Shown here piece by piece: positions 7,234-14,642 of a stretch of DNA of 64,000 nucleotides. Each line of letters opens with the position of its first letter. The stretch's first letter is position 1. The notes under the pieces were generated by a model. The model was not told where the DNA came from and made no database searches. It saw nothing but the letters and a program-made list of their open reading frames with translations. This DNA is from DASUPK01 sp963747425. GTDB lineage: Bacteria > Actinomycetota > Thermoleophilia > Solirubrobacterales > 70-9. The stretch covers positions 248,001 through 312,000 of the forward strand of contig CAVVFJ010000014.1 in assembly GCA_963747425.1 (NCBI GenBank), in the 5' to 3' direction. The translations under genes and the position numbers were made by a program.

Positions 7234-7857
7234 CTAGCCGGCCACCGCGTCGCTGACGGGGCGAGGCTCGAGCCCGTCGCAGATGGTCTCCACGACCAGC
7301 CGCTTGGCGCGCTCGTAGTCATCGTCGGCGCCAGGGATCGAGCCGAAGATCCAGCCGGTGAGGAGCTGCTCGATCGCTCCGTAGAAGACCATCGCGGCGA
7401 AGCTCGGATCCACGTCATCGCGGAACTCGCCGGCCTCCTGGGCGTCGGAGACGATCTCCGCGACCAGGTCGTAGGCCTGGCGGATCTCGGGGAGATGGGT
7501 CCGGCCGAAGGAATTGGCCGCCCTGGTGACCTCGACGATGATCACCTTCATCAGCTCGGGCTCGTGGCGGTAGGACTCGACGATGAAGTTGGCGACCCCG
7601 GCGAGCTTGTCCCGCGGCGCGGCGTCGCTGCTCCGGATCTCCTGGCTCGCCTCGACCAGCAGCGCCCAGCGCTCCGAGAAGAGCTCGTTGAGCATCTGCT
7701 CCTTGGAGTCGAAGTAGTGGTAGACGAGCCCGTAGGCGACGCCGGCCTCTGCCGCGACGTCTGAGACGCGGGCGCTGTGGAAGCCCTGGCGAGCGAAGAC
7801 CGTGATCGCAGCGTCGAGGATCGCCCGGCGCTTGTCCGGGGCGGGCGCCTGGCTCAT
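7234..7857 (-). CDS. TetR/AcrR family transcriptional regulator
   Basis: A 207-residue regulator. The N-terminal helix-turn-helix is clear: AILDAAITVFARQGFHSARVSDVAAEAGVAYGLVYHYF, broken here only by description, with the recognition helix GVAYGLVYHYFDSKEQ. The C-terminal ligand-binding half includes SFGRTHLPEI and ends VSDAVAG. It sits between the carbon-nitrogen hydrolase (TGATG overlap) and the alpha/beta hydrolase. A 6+6 bp dyad 48 bp upstream of the operon's first gene (8783-8798) fits a TetR operator, so the protein probably represses its own operon. Members of this group with QxxGVAYGLVYHYF often sense fatty acyl compounds, which is only suggestive here. Confidence 0.92.
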   Translation of the reverse strand: MSQAPAPDKRRAILDAAITVFARQGFHSARVSDVAAEAGVAYGLVYHYFDSKEQMLNELFSERWALLVEASQEIRSSDAAPRDKLAGVANFIVESYRHEPELMKVIIVEVTRAANSFGRTHLPEIRQAYDLVAEIVSDAQEAGEFRDDVDPSFAAMVFYGAIEQLLTGWIFGSIPGADDDYERAKRLVVETICDGLEPRPVSDAVAG

Positions 7858-8735
7858 CACGGGGCTCCCGCGGGCGTGGCCGGCTCGGCGGCGGAAGCCC
7901 GCACGCCGTTCGCCCCCTCGTTGTCGGGCCAGCGATATGCGTCGGGGCGGCGGTTGCGCAGCGAGGGAAGGCTGTCGCGCATCTCGGCCTGGATCGCGAA
8001 GTCGAGGTCGGCGGAGACGAAGCACTCGGTGTCGGCGGCCTGGGTCAGGACGACGCCCCAGGGGTCGACGATCATCGAACGCCCGTAGCTGCGGTAGTGG
8101 GGCGGCGCGAACCCGATCTGCCCGGCAGCGACCAGGAAGACCTGGTCCTCGATCGCCCGGGCGCGAATCAGGACCTCCCAGTGATCGCGTCCGGTGCGCT
8201 CCGTGAAGGCCGAGGGAACGGTGATCACCCGGGCCCCGCGCAGGGCGAGGATCCGATAGAGCTCGGGAAAACGGAGGTCGTAGCAGATGGTCAGCCCGAC
8301 CATCGCACCGCCGGCCTCCCCGAGAGCGATCTCCTCGCCGGCCTGCTCTACGGCGGATTCCCGGTAGGCGACCTCGCCGACCTCGACGTCGAACATGTGG
8401 ATCTTCCGGTAGACCGCGCGCTGCTCGCCATCGGGCCCGAACATGACCGAGGTGTTGGCGAGCTTTTCCCACTCGGGGACGACCTCCGGCACGCTTCCCG
8501 CGACCAGGTGGACGCCAAGCTCGCGCGCCCAGCCGGCCGCGGCGGTCAGCGCGGGGCCATCGAGCGGCTCGGCGCAGGAGCGAATCGCCTCCGGCGAGCC
8601 GAGCACCGTCCACTTCTCCGGCAGGACGATGAGCTCTGCGCCCTCGGCGGCGGCCCCGCGAACGAGGCGCTCGGCAACCTCCAGGTTGCGGTCATATTCA
8701 TCGGTGGAGTTGAGCTGTACGGCGGCGGCGCGCAT
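7857..8735 (-). CDS. Carbon-nitrogen hydrolase (nitrilase superfamily amidase)
   Basis: A 292-residue enzyme with the complete nitrilase-superfamily triad: Glu40 in VLPEKW, Lys111 in YRKIHMFD and Cys151 in TICYDLRFPELYR. Family members hydrolyse amides, carbamoyl compounds or omega-amides such as alpha-ketoglutaramate. HMFDVEVGEVAYRES resembles the Nit1/Nit2-like branch (deaminated glutathione or omega-amidase), so that is the best guess. The frame continues 21 codons upstream, but ATG 8735 gives the normal MRAAAVQLNS start. First gene of the TetR-linked operon, with an operator-like dyad upstream. Confidence 0.88.
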   Translation of the reverse strand: MRAAAVQLNSTDEYDRNLEVAERLVRGAAAEGAELIVLPEKWTVLGSPEAIRSCAEPLDGPALTAAAGWARELGVHLVAGSVPEVVPEWEKLANTSVMFGPDGEQRAVYRKIHMFDVEVGEVAYRESAVEQAGEEIALGEAGGAMVGLTICYDLRFPELYRILALRGARVITVPSAFTERTGRDHWEVLIRARAIEDQVFLVAAGQIGFAPPHYRSYGRSMIVDPWGVVLTQAADTECFVSADLDFAIQAEMRDSLPSLRNRRPDAYRWPDNEGANGVRASAAEPATPAGAP

Positions 8736-8782
8736 ATCTCCCCAAGGCGCGACCCGGCTTGCGCAGTGCAATCCGGATCGGG

Positions 8783-8798
8783 TTGACTGACTAGTCAA
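8783..8798. promoter_or_regulatory. Candidate TetR operator
   Basis: A perfect inverted repeat TTGACT-GACT-AGTCAA (6-bp arms, 4-bp centre). It lies 48 bp upstream of the carbon-nitrogen hydrolase start on the minus strand. Repeats of the GACTGACTAGTC type are common TetR-family operators, and a TetR gene is second in this operon. TTGACT could also serve as a -35 box, so binding would block transcription. Confidence 0.6.
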
Positions 8799-8821
8799 TC
8801 TAGCGGGTAAGGCAGCCGAAG

Positions 8822-9366
8822 ATGCTCAGAAGGCTGCTGCCACGCACCCGCTCCGCGTTCGAGTCCCGCACCCGGATCTGGCGTGAGGTCGGCCTCGGAT
8901 CCGAGGTCGATCCGGCCTCCGCCAGGCGTGGGAAGGGCGGCGCGCTGGTCGCCGTGGTGCTGATCGCGGCGGTGCTGGTCGGCTTCTCGGAGCGCAAGAC
9001 GCTGTTTCGCGGGCACGGTTGGATTCCTGCTTCGACTGATGACGATCGTGATCGCCACGGCCGTCGCGCTCCGCATCGCGGGCCTCAAAGCCGGCACTCT
9101 GGCGGTGGGCGGCGGCTTCACCGCGGTGGTCGGCCCGCTTCGGTGGGGACACGAGCCCCCGCGACGTCCAGCAGATGCTCGAGGACTCCATCACGGTGCC
9201 GCTCCGATATCCGCCGCACATCGCGGTGGAGGAGCTCGACCGCGATGATGTGGTCGTCCGCATCGTCAGCACCCCGATGAACCCGCGCGACGGCGGCAAG
9301 CTGGCCGAGGAGGTCCTGGCGGGCGTCCGGGGCGCCGACGGGAACGGAGGCACCGAGCCCGCATAG
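8822..9366 (+). pseudogene. Degraded mechanosensitive ion channel (MscS-like)
   Basis: No single frame covers this interval, but pieces of one protein can be followed through all three. Frame 2 gives MLRRLLPRTRSAFESRTRIW with a transmembrane helix (LVAVVLIAAVLVGF). After a +1 shift at about 9005-9008, frame 3 continues TVGFLLRLMTIVIATAVALR and AGTLAVGGGFTAVV, like MscS TM3. Near 9125 a second break leads to frame 1, TSPRDVQQMLEDSITVPLR, running to the stop at 9366. The conserved pore and beta-domain core (about 50-100 residues in intact MscS) is missing between the last two pieces, so this is a deleted, non-functional remnant. Family call is moderate, by pattern recognition only. Confidence 0.5.
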
Positions 9367-9375
9367 GATTGGCCG

Positions 9376-10362
9376 ATGCGCGCTCTCGTCACCGGCGCGA
9401 CCGGGAAGGTCGGCCACGTGATCGCTTCCGCCCTCCTGGACAGGGGCGATCAGGTGCGCGCGCTGCTGCGCGACCCGAAGCGGGCGGCGAGCGTCCTCCC
9501 GGCGGGCATCGAGCCGATCCGCGGCGACGTCACCGATCCCGAGAGCCTCGCCGCGGCCGCCGAGGGCTGCGAGCTGGTCTTCAACTCGATGGGGATGCCC
9601 GAGCAGTGGGTCCGGGACGAGGCGATCTTCGACCGGGTGAACGCCGTGGGCAGCGGACAGCTGGCCGCGGCGGCCAAGCGCGCCGGCGTCCGCCGCTTCA
9701 TCCACACCTCGACCCACGACGTCTTCCACGCCGACACCGGCGACCGCTTCGACGAGACCATGCTGGCCGACTATCCGAAGGGCACGGCCTACGAGCGCTC
9801 CAAGCAGCACGCCGAGGAGCTGGTGCTGGCCGAGCGGGACGGCATGGAGGTCGTGATCCTCAACCCCTCGGGCGTCTACGGGCCCACCCCCTCTTCCACG
9901 CCTTCGTTCGAGAACGGCCTGTTCGAGCCGGTGGTCCGCAAGCGCCTCCCCGCCGTCCCGCCCGGCGGCACCGGGTACGCCTACGTCGAGGGCGTCGCCG
10001 CCGGGCACCTGCTCGCGGCGGAAAAGGGGAAGGACGGCGAGCGCTACATCCTCGCTGACGGCTACGCGAGCTTCCGTGACCTGGCCGAGACGGCGAAGCG
10101 CGTCGCCGGCCGTGGCCGCGTCCCGCCGACGATGCCAATCCCGGTCGCCAAGGCGATCTCCGGCGTGGGCGCCGGCGTCTCGCGTGTGATCCGCCGGCCG
10201 CCGCTGCTGCCCAAGGGCCAGCTCACCTACTTCCTCTGGCAGGCTCGCCCCGACTCCTCCAGGGCCCAGCGGGAGCTCGGTTGGCGGACGACGCCCCTGG
10301 AGGAGGGCATCCGCAGGACCCTCGCCGCGATGGGGTTGCTAGAGATTCCCGCCAGCCCTTGA
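9376..10362 (+). CDS. NAD(P)-dependent sugar epimerase/dehydratase (extended SDR)
   Basis: A 328-residue extended SDR: GATGKVG nucleotide-binding motif at residues 7-13, GDVTDPES acidic loop, and the catalytic pair in AYERSKQHAE (Tyr-x3-Lys). NPSGVYGPTPSSTPSF is the usual loop after the active site. It is the first gene of a plus-strand unit of four (SDR, RGP-like, SDR, glycosyltransferase 2), in which each later gene starts with a TTG or GTG overlapping the previous stop by 4 bp. It probably modifies a nucleotide sugar or sugar-lipid used by the downstream genes; the exact substrate is unknown. Confidence 0.85.
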   Translation: MRALVTGATGKVGHVIASALLDRGDQVRALLRDPKRAASVLPAGIEPIRGDVTDPESLAAAAEGCELVFNSMGMPEQWVRDEAIFDRVNAVGSGQLAAAAKRAGVRRFIHTSTHDVFHADTGDRFDETMLADYPKGTAYERSKQHAEELVLAERDGMEVVILNPSGVYGPTPSSTPSFENGLFEPVVRKRLPAVPPGGTGYAYVEGVAAGHLLAAEKGKDGERYILADGYASFRDLAETAKRVAGRGRVPPTMPIPVAKAISGVGAGVSRVIRRPPLLPKGQLTYFLWQARPDSSRAQRELGWRTTPLEEGIRRTLAAMGLLEIPASP

Positions 10363-11321
10363 ACGTATTAGTCGTTCCCAGCAACCGGCCGGAGAGCCTG
10401 CGCGAGTTCCTCGATGCGTGGGAACCATCGCAGTGGGACCACGTCCTCGTGATCGAGGACGCGCCCGAGACGACGATCGAGTGCGACGCCCCGAACGTCG
10501 AGGTATTCAGCTGGAAGGAGATCGAGGCTGAGCTCCCCGAGCCGTGGATCATCTCGCGCAGGGACAGCGGCATTCGCGCCTTCGGCTTCTGGAAGGCCTG
10601 GCAGCTCGGCGCCGAGACGATCTTCACGCTCGACGACGACTGTCACCCCGCCGAGGATGACCTGGTAGCCGGTCACCTGCGGAACCTCCATGACACGGCG
10701 GCATGGGAGAGCAGCATCCCCGGCCTGCGGGTGCGGGGTCTTCCTTACCGGAACGTGGGAGGACCCCTGCACGTCGACGTCAGCGTCGGGCTCTGGGCCG
10801 GCGTTCCGGACCTCGACGCGGTACAGACTCTCGCCAACGGCGGGCACGAGCTTCCAGCGAGCCTGATCACCTCCGTTCGGAGCAGGGTGATGCCGTCCGA
10901 GCAGTACTTCCCGATGTCCGGCATGAACGTCGCGGTGCGTCGCGAGGCGGCCTGCCTCATGTACTTCCCGCCGATGGGCCTCGACTCGCCCTACGGCAGG
11001 TTCGACGACATCTGGTGCGGCCTCGTCGTCCAGCGGGTCTGCAGGCACCTGCGCCGCTCGATCGTCTGCGGCCGGCCGCTCGTCACGCACCAACGCGCGA
11101 GCGACCCCTTCGCGAACCTCGTCAAGGAGGCGCCCGGGATAGATGCAAACGAGCACATGTGGGAGCACATCGAGTCGGTCGAGCTCAAGGGAGAGACACC
11201 CGCGGCGTGCATGCGCGACCTCGGGACGGAGCTGAGGGCCGCAGCGAACGGTGACGGCTATCTGGAGCGCTGGGGTACCGCGATCCTCGCCTGGTGCGAC
11301 CTCTTCGACGGCGGACCGTGA
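10359..11321 (+). CDS. Reversibly glycosylated polypeptide / UDP-arabinopyranose mutase family protein
   Basis: A 320-residue GT-A-like protein that I recognise as an RGP homologue (plant UDP-arabinopyranose mutase family). Matching blocks in order: VLVVPSNRPESL, the metal-binding triple Asp at about residues 92-94 in FTLDDDCHPAEDD, SVGLWAGVPDLDAVQ, YFPMSGMNVAVRRE, MYFPPMG, GRFDDIWCG, and RASDPFANLVKEAPG. In plants these enzymes interconvert the pyranose and furanose forms of UDP-arabinose; bacterial function is not established. Start TTG 10359 was chosen because no ATG or GTG lies in frame near it; it overlaps the preceding stop as TTGA. Neighbouring SDRs and a glycosyltransferase support a nucleotide-sugar role. 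Confidence 0.75.
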   Translation: MNVLVVPSNRPESLREFLDAWEPSQWDHVLVIEDAPETTIECDAPNVEVFSWKEIEAELPEPWIISRRDSGIRAFGFWKAWQLGAETIFTLDDDCHPAEDDLVAGHLRNLHDTAAWESSIPGLRVRGLPYRNVGGPLHVDVSVGLWAGVPDLDAVQTLANGGHELPASLITSVRSRVMPSEQYFPMSGMNVAVRREAACLMYFPPMGLDSPYGRFDDIWCGLVVQRVCRHLRRSIVCGRPLVTHQRASDPFANLVKEAPGIDANEHMWEHIESVELKGETPAACMRDLGTELRAAANGDGYLERWGTAILAWCDLFDGGP

Positions 11322-12268
11322 GCGAAGGCACGATCACGATCACGGGCGGCAGCGGCTTCGTCGGCCAGCTGCTCCAGCGCGGGCTGCGCGACCGCGGCTA
11401 CGAGGTCGACGTCTTCGACCGGATGCGCGGGCCGCTCGTCAATGTTCTTCGTCGGACCTGGCTGGGCGCGAACGCTTCGCCGGATGACATCCAGCGGGCC
11501 CGCCAACTCCGCACCCTCCAAGCGCGTGCGGAGGGCAAGCTGTCGCGGCTCGGAATCCTCCGCCCAACCGGCGATGACATCTTCGACCTGCGCAGCCGCC
11601 TGGCGGAGCGATTTCGGGGCAGCCGCGCTGTCGTGCACCTCGCCGCCCTGCCGCATCCGAACGTCCCCGGGGCCGCAGCGGCCGACTACCGCAGGATCAA
11701 CTACGAGGGCGCTGTCAACGTGTTCGCCGCGGCCCAGGACGCCGGCGTCCCGAAGTTCATCTTCGCGTCCTCGGGACAGGTGTACAGAATCAACGCTCCG
11801 ATTCGGATCGACCAGTTCCCGATCCTCGAGTCGAACTACCTACCGACGCTCGAGGACGGACAGAGTCACTACGGCGCCCTCAAGGCCGAGTTCGAGAGCT
11901 ATCTCGCGGAGACAGCGAGAGTCGCGGACACTCAGGCGATCGCCCTTCGGTTGGAGTTTCCCGGGGTGAAATCCGAGCTGGCGATGAACTTCTTCGTCAG
12001 CACCTCGATCGAGAACATCGTCGCGGGCTTCGCCCGCTCCGTCGAGGCGGAGCTGGAGAGCCCGTTCGAGGCGTTCAACCTGGTCGACGGCCACGTCGAC
12101 CCGGCGATAGTCGACGTCCAGGAATTCCTGCGGGAGCATTGGCCGGAGGTCCCGAACCGGACTGAGGGGAACGAGTCGCTGATGAGCGTCGAGAAGGCCC
12201 GGGGGACACTCGGCTACAGCCCGGCACATGGGGGTACCTACTACCCGGGGTCCCTGATCTGGGGTTGA
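11318..12268 (+). CDS. NAD-dependent epimerase/dehydratase (extended SDR), nucleotide-sugar type
   Basis: A 316-residue extended SDR: GGSGFVGQLLQRGL at residues 8-21, VVHLAALPHPN after the fourth strand, FASSGQVYR, and the Tyr-x3-Lys pair in HYGALKAEFESYL. An unusual 50-residue insertion (LRRTWLGANASPDD to FDLRSRLAERFRG) lies between strands 2 and 4. GTG 11318 was chosen; it overlaps the stop of the RGP-like gene as GTGA. UDP-glucose 4-epimerase-like enzymes are the closest recognisable relatives. Within the operon it probably supplies or alters the sugar that the RGP-like protein and the glycosyltransferase use. Confidence 0.83.
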   Translation: MSEGTITITGGSGFVGQLLQRGLRDRGYEVDVFDRMRGPLVNVLRRTWLGANASPDDIQRARQLRTLQARAEGKLSRLGILRPTGDDIFDLRSRLAERFRGSRAVVHLAALPHPNVPGAAAADYRRINYEGAVNVFAAAQDAGVPKFIFASSGQVYRINAPIRIDQFPILESNYLPTLEDGQSHYGALKAEFESYLAETARVADTQAIALRLEFPGVKSELAMNFFVSTSIENIVAGFARSVEAELESPFEAFNLVDGHVDPAIVDVQEFLREHWPEVPNRTEGNESLMSVEKARGTLGYSPAHGGTYYPGSLIWG

Positions 12269-13284
12269 CCGAGTCCGTCGACGTCAGCGTCGTCGTCCCC
12301 AGCCACAACGGAGCGGCGCTTCTGCCCCGCACGCTGTCGCACATCGCGGCACAGCGACCACCCTCGGAGTTGGCCTGGGAGGTGATCGTCGTCGACAACG
12401 CCTCGACGGACGGCACCTCAGAGGTCGCCCTCGCCGCTTGGCCGCGGGATGCTCCGGTCGGCATCCGCGTCGTCAGCGAGCCCGAGCTTGGGCTTTCCCA
12501 TGCGCACGTCAGGGGCTTCGCGGAGGCGAGGGGAGAGCTGGTCAGTTGGGTGGAGGACGACAACTGGATCTCGCCGAACTGGCTGGGGCTGGTCTGGAGG
12601 ACGATGAAGCAGAACCGAGAGGTCGGTGCCTGCGGCGGCTTCAACGAGCCGGTGTGCGAAGGAGGGGAGCCGGCCTGGTTCGAGTCCTTCCAGGCGGCCT
12701 ATGCCAGCGGTGCGCAGGCTGGCCAGGGCGGCGACGTCACCGACGCTCCCGGCTACCTCTGGGGTGCGGGGATGACCGTGCGCAGGGATGCGTGGCGGCA
12801 CCTGGTCGACAACGGCTTCAGTCCCCTCCTCCTCGACCGGCAGGGGAGGGCGAACTTCAACTCGGGCGGAGACGTGGAGATCTGCTTGGCGCTGAGGCTC
12901 AGCGGCTGGCGGCTCTGGTTCGAGCCCGCCCTGCGCCTGCGCCACTTTCTGCTCGGACACCGCCTCGAGTGGAGCTACCTGCGGCGCTTCATGCGTGGGT
13001 TTGGAGCGTGCTCCGTCGGCTTGGACCCCTATCGGCGGGCGCTCGCCGGGCTCACCGCGGCCCAGCACCACTCGAGTTGGACGGCCCAGGCGCGGAACCT
13101 CATCCCGGTGCTTCATCGGAATCGAAGGCTGCTGTGGGAGATGTCGCGGCGGCCGCGCGAGGGCGACGCGAGCGTCATGCGCCTCGAATTCGGCGTCGGG
13201 CGCCTCGGCGAGCTGCTTCGCCGCCGCCGGAGCTACGACCGGAGCTTCGCCCGGATCGAGAACGCCGCCTGGCGCCGGCGCTGA
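12265..13284 (+). CDS. Glycosyltransferase family 2
   Basis: A 339-residue GT-A glycosyltransferase. VSVVVPSHNGAALLPRTL at residues 7-24 and VIVVDNASTDGT at 40-51 are GT2 nucleotide-binding motifs, and EDD at 97-99 (SWVEDDNW) is the metal-binding site. GGFNEPV, YLWGAGMTVRRDAW and a GGDVEICLALRLSGW acceptor region follow, as in cell-surface glycan GTs. No transmembrane segment is apparent, although the Arg-rich C-terminal third may contact the membrane. TTG start overlaps the previous stop (TTGA). Last gene of the glycan operon; the acceptor is unknown. Confidence 0.88.
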   Translation: MTESVDVSVVVPSHNGAALLPRTLSHIAAQRPPSELAWEVIVVDNASTDGTSEVALAAWPRDAPVGIRVVSEPELGLSHAHVRGFAEARGELVSWVEDDNWISPNWLGLVWRTMKQNREVGACGGFNEPVCEGGEPAWFESFQAAYASGAQAGQGGDVTDAPGYLWGAGMTVRRDAWRHLVDNGFSPLLLDRQGRANFNSGGDVEICLALRLSGWRLWFEPALRLRHFLLGHRLEWSYLRRFMRGFGACSVGLDPYRRALAGLTAAQHHSSWTAQARNLIPVLHRNRRLLWEMSRRPREGDASVMRLEFGVGRLGELLRRRRSYDRSFARIENAAWRRR

Positions 13285-13294
13285 CCCAGACGCG

Positions 13295-13903
13295 TCACCG
13301 CTCGAAGCGCCCGATTCGCGGCACGAAGCGCCCGACCCGGGTCGCGTAGTCCCGATACTCATCGCCGTGGGCGCGGGTCAGGTATGGCTCCTCCACGGCG
13401 CGCACCTGGATCTCGAGACCCAGCGCGATCACGACCACGGCTGCCATGCCCAGCCAGGTCGGCACCATCAGGGCGAACCCGGTCCAGCCCAGGATCATGG
13501 CCGAGTAGATCGGGTTGCGGCAGATCCTGAACCACCCCCCGGTGACGAGGTCCGTTCCCTGGTCGTCGCTGACGCCGATTCGCCATGACGCCCCCATCCC
13601 GAGCTGGGCGCCGAAGACGGCGAGGCCGCCACATGCCGCGAGGACGATGCCGACGGCGTGCAACGGGTCGACGTCGAGGGCGTCGATGGGATCGAGGTGG
13701 TCATTGAGAACCAGGTTCAGCGAAACCACGGCCATGGCCATCCCGCCGACGAACAGAGCGCCGCTCAGCCAGTCGAGCGGGCCGGCGCCCCTGCGCAGCC
13801 CGATCAGGCCGGTGGCGCCGGTGCGCCGCAGCTGGATCGCCACGCGCACGAACAGAGTGAGCACCACGAACACGACCAGCATCGCGGCGGCGAGGCGGGC
13901 CAC
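13295..13903 (-). CDS. Isoprenylcysteine carboxyl methyltransferase (ICMT) family membrane protein
   Basis: A 202-residue integral membrane protein with about four hydrophobic segments, the first at residues 4-20. The ICMT/PEMT signature is at the C-terminal side: VTGGWFRICRNPIYSAMIL, then VRAVEEPYLTRAHGDEYRDYATRVGRFVP, where the Glu-Glu and the YRDY box form the SAM and substrate site. Bacterial members methylate small or lipid substrates; the substrate is not known. GTG 13903 start; 4 bp after the stop of the MerR gene on the same strand, so it closes the eight-gene acyl-CoA operon. Functional tie to that operon is not obvious. Confidence 0.85.
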   Translation of the reverse strand: MARLAAAMLVVFVVLTLFVRVAIQLRRTGATGLIGLRRGAGPLDWLSGALFVGGMAMAVVSLNLVLNDHLDPIDALDVDPLHAVGIVLAACGGLAVFGAQLGMGASWRIGVSDDQGTDLVTGGWFRICRNPIYSAMILGWTGFALMVPTWLGMAAVVVIALGLEIQVRAVEEPYLTRAHGDEYRDYATRVGRFVPRIGRFER

Positions 13904-13907
13904 GTCG

Positions 13908-14642
13908 CTACTCGCGCCGTGCCTCCAGCTCGGCGACCAGCGCCTTGGTGTGCATGGCGGCGAGCAGGTCGTTCAGCGGCGCATCCCCGGCCTCGATCAG
14001 CGCCATCGCCTCGTCGGGATCCATCTCGCCGGCGAGCCTCTTCATGAGCACGTCGACCTCCTCCTTGACCAGCTCGGACATCGCCTGCTTGTAGCGGAGG
14101 GTGTCGTAGACGGTGAAGCCGATCCGCTCCTCGTAGCCACCGGCCCTGAAGCGGCTGATCGCCTCGACGATCCTGAGATCGCTCGGCGAGTAGCCGTCGC
14201 CGTCGGGCGTGAGCACCTCGAGCTCCGCGAGGCGGTCGAGCACGTCCTGGGGGACGTCGTAGCGGTGGCGCACCTCGGCGGCGCTGACCCGCTCGCTCTC
14301 GCCGGCCAGCGCATGCTCGAGAAGCTTGTCCCCGAGCTCGATCAGAGCCTTGGCGCGGTCCGGATCCTCCTCGAGCAGGTCCTTGATCACGCGGAGGGGC
14401 ATGTAGCGCTCCTCCTGGAGCTGCTTGATCATCTTGATCCGGTCGACGAACTCGGCCGGGTAGTAGGCCATGTTGCGCGAGGTCTTGACGGGCTCCGGCA
14501 GCAGGCCCTCCCGCAGGTAGTGCTTGATCGTCGCCGCCGAGACGCCCGAGGCGCGGGCCAGCTCGCCCATGCGAAGCATCTCGTCGCCCTTGCTTGTTGA
14601 ACGGGTTGCGCTGTCGCGCACCCTCGCATCTGCGGCGCTCAT
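13908..14642 (-). CDS. MerR family transcriptional regulator
   Basis: A 244-residue regulator. The MerR DNA-binding domain runs from about residue 23: MLRMGELARASGVSAATIKH, then YLREGLLPEP and KTSRNMAYYPAEFVDRIKMI, the wing region. A coiled dimerisation helix follows (LQEERYMPLRVIKDLL), then a long all-helical C-terminal half of about 120 residues, larger than in metal-sensing MerR and without a Cys cluster, so it probably binds an organic effector. ATG 14642 overlaps the CaiB-family gene stop as ATGA. Being inside the operon, it is the natural candidate regulator of the operon promoter near 19.9 kb. Confidence 0.88.
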   Translation of the reverse strand: MSAADARVRDSATRSTSKGDEMLRMGELARASGVSAATIKHYLREGLLPEPVKTSRNMAYYPAEFVDRIKMIKQLQEERYMPLRVIKDLLEEDPDRAKALIELGDKLLEHALAGESERVSAAEVRHRYDVPQDVLDRLAELEVLTPDGDGYSPSDLRIVEAISRFRAGGYEERIGFTVYDTLRYKQAMSELVKEEVDVLMKRLAGEMDPDEAMALIEAGDAPLNDLLAAMHTKALVAELEARRE

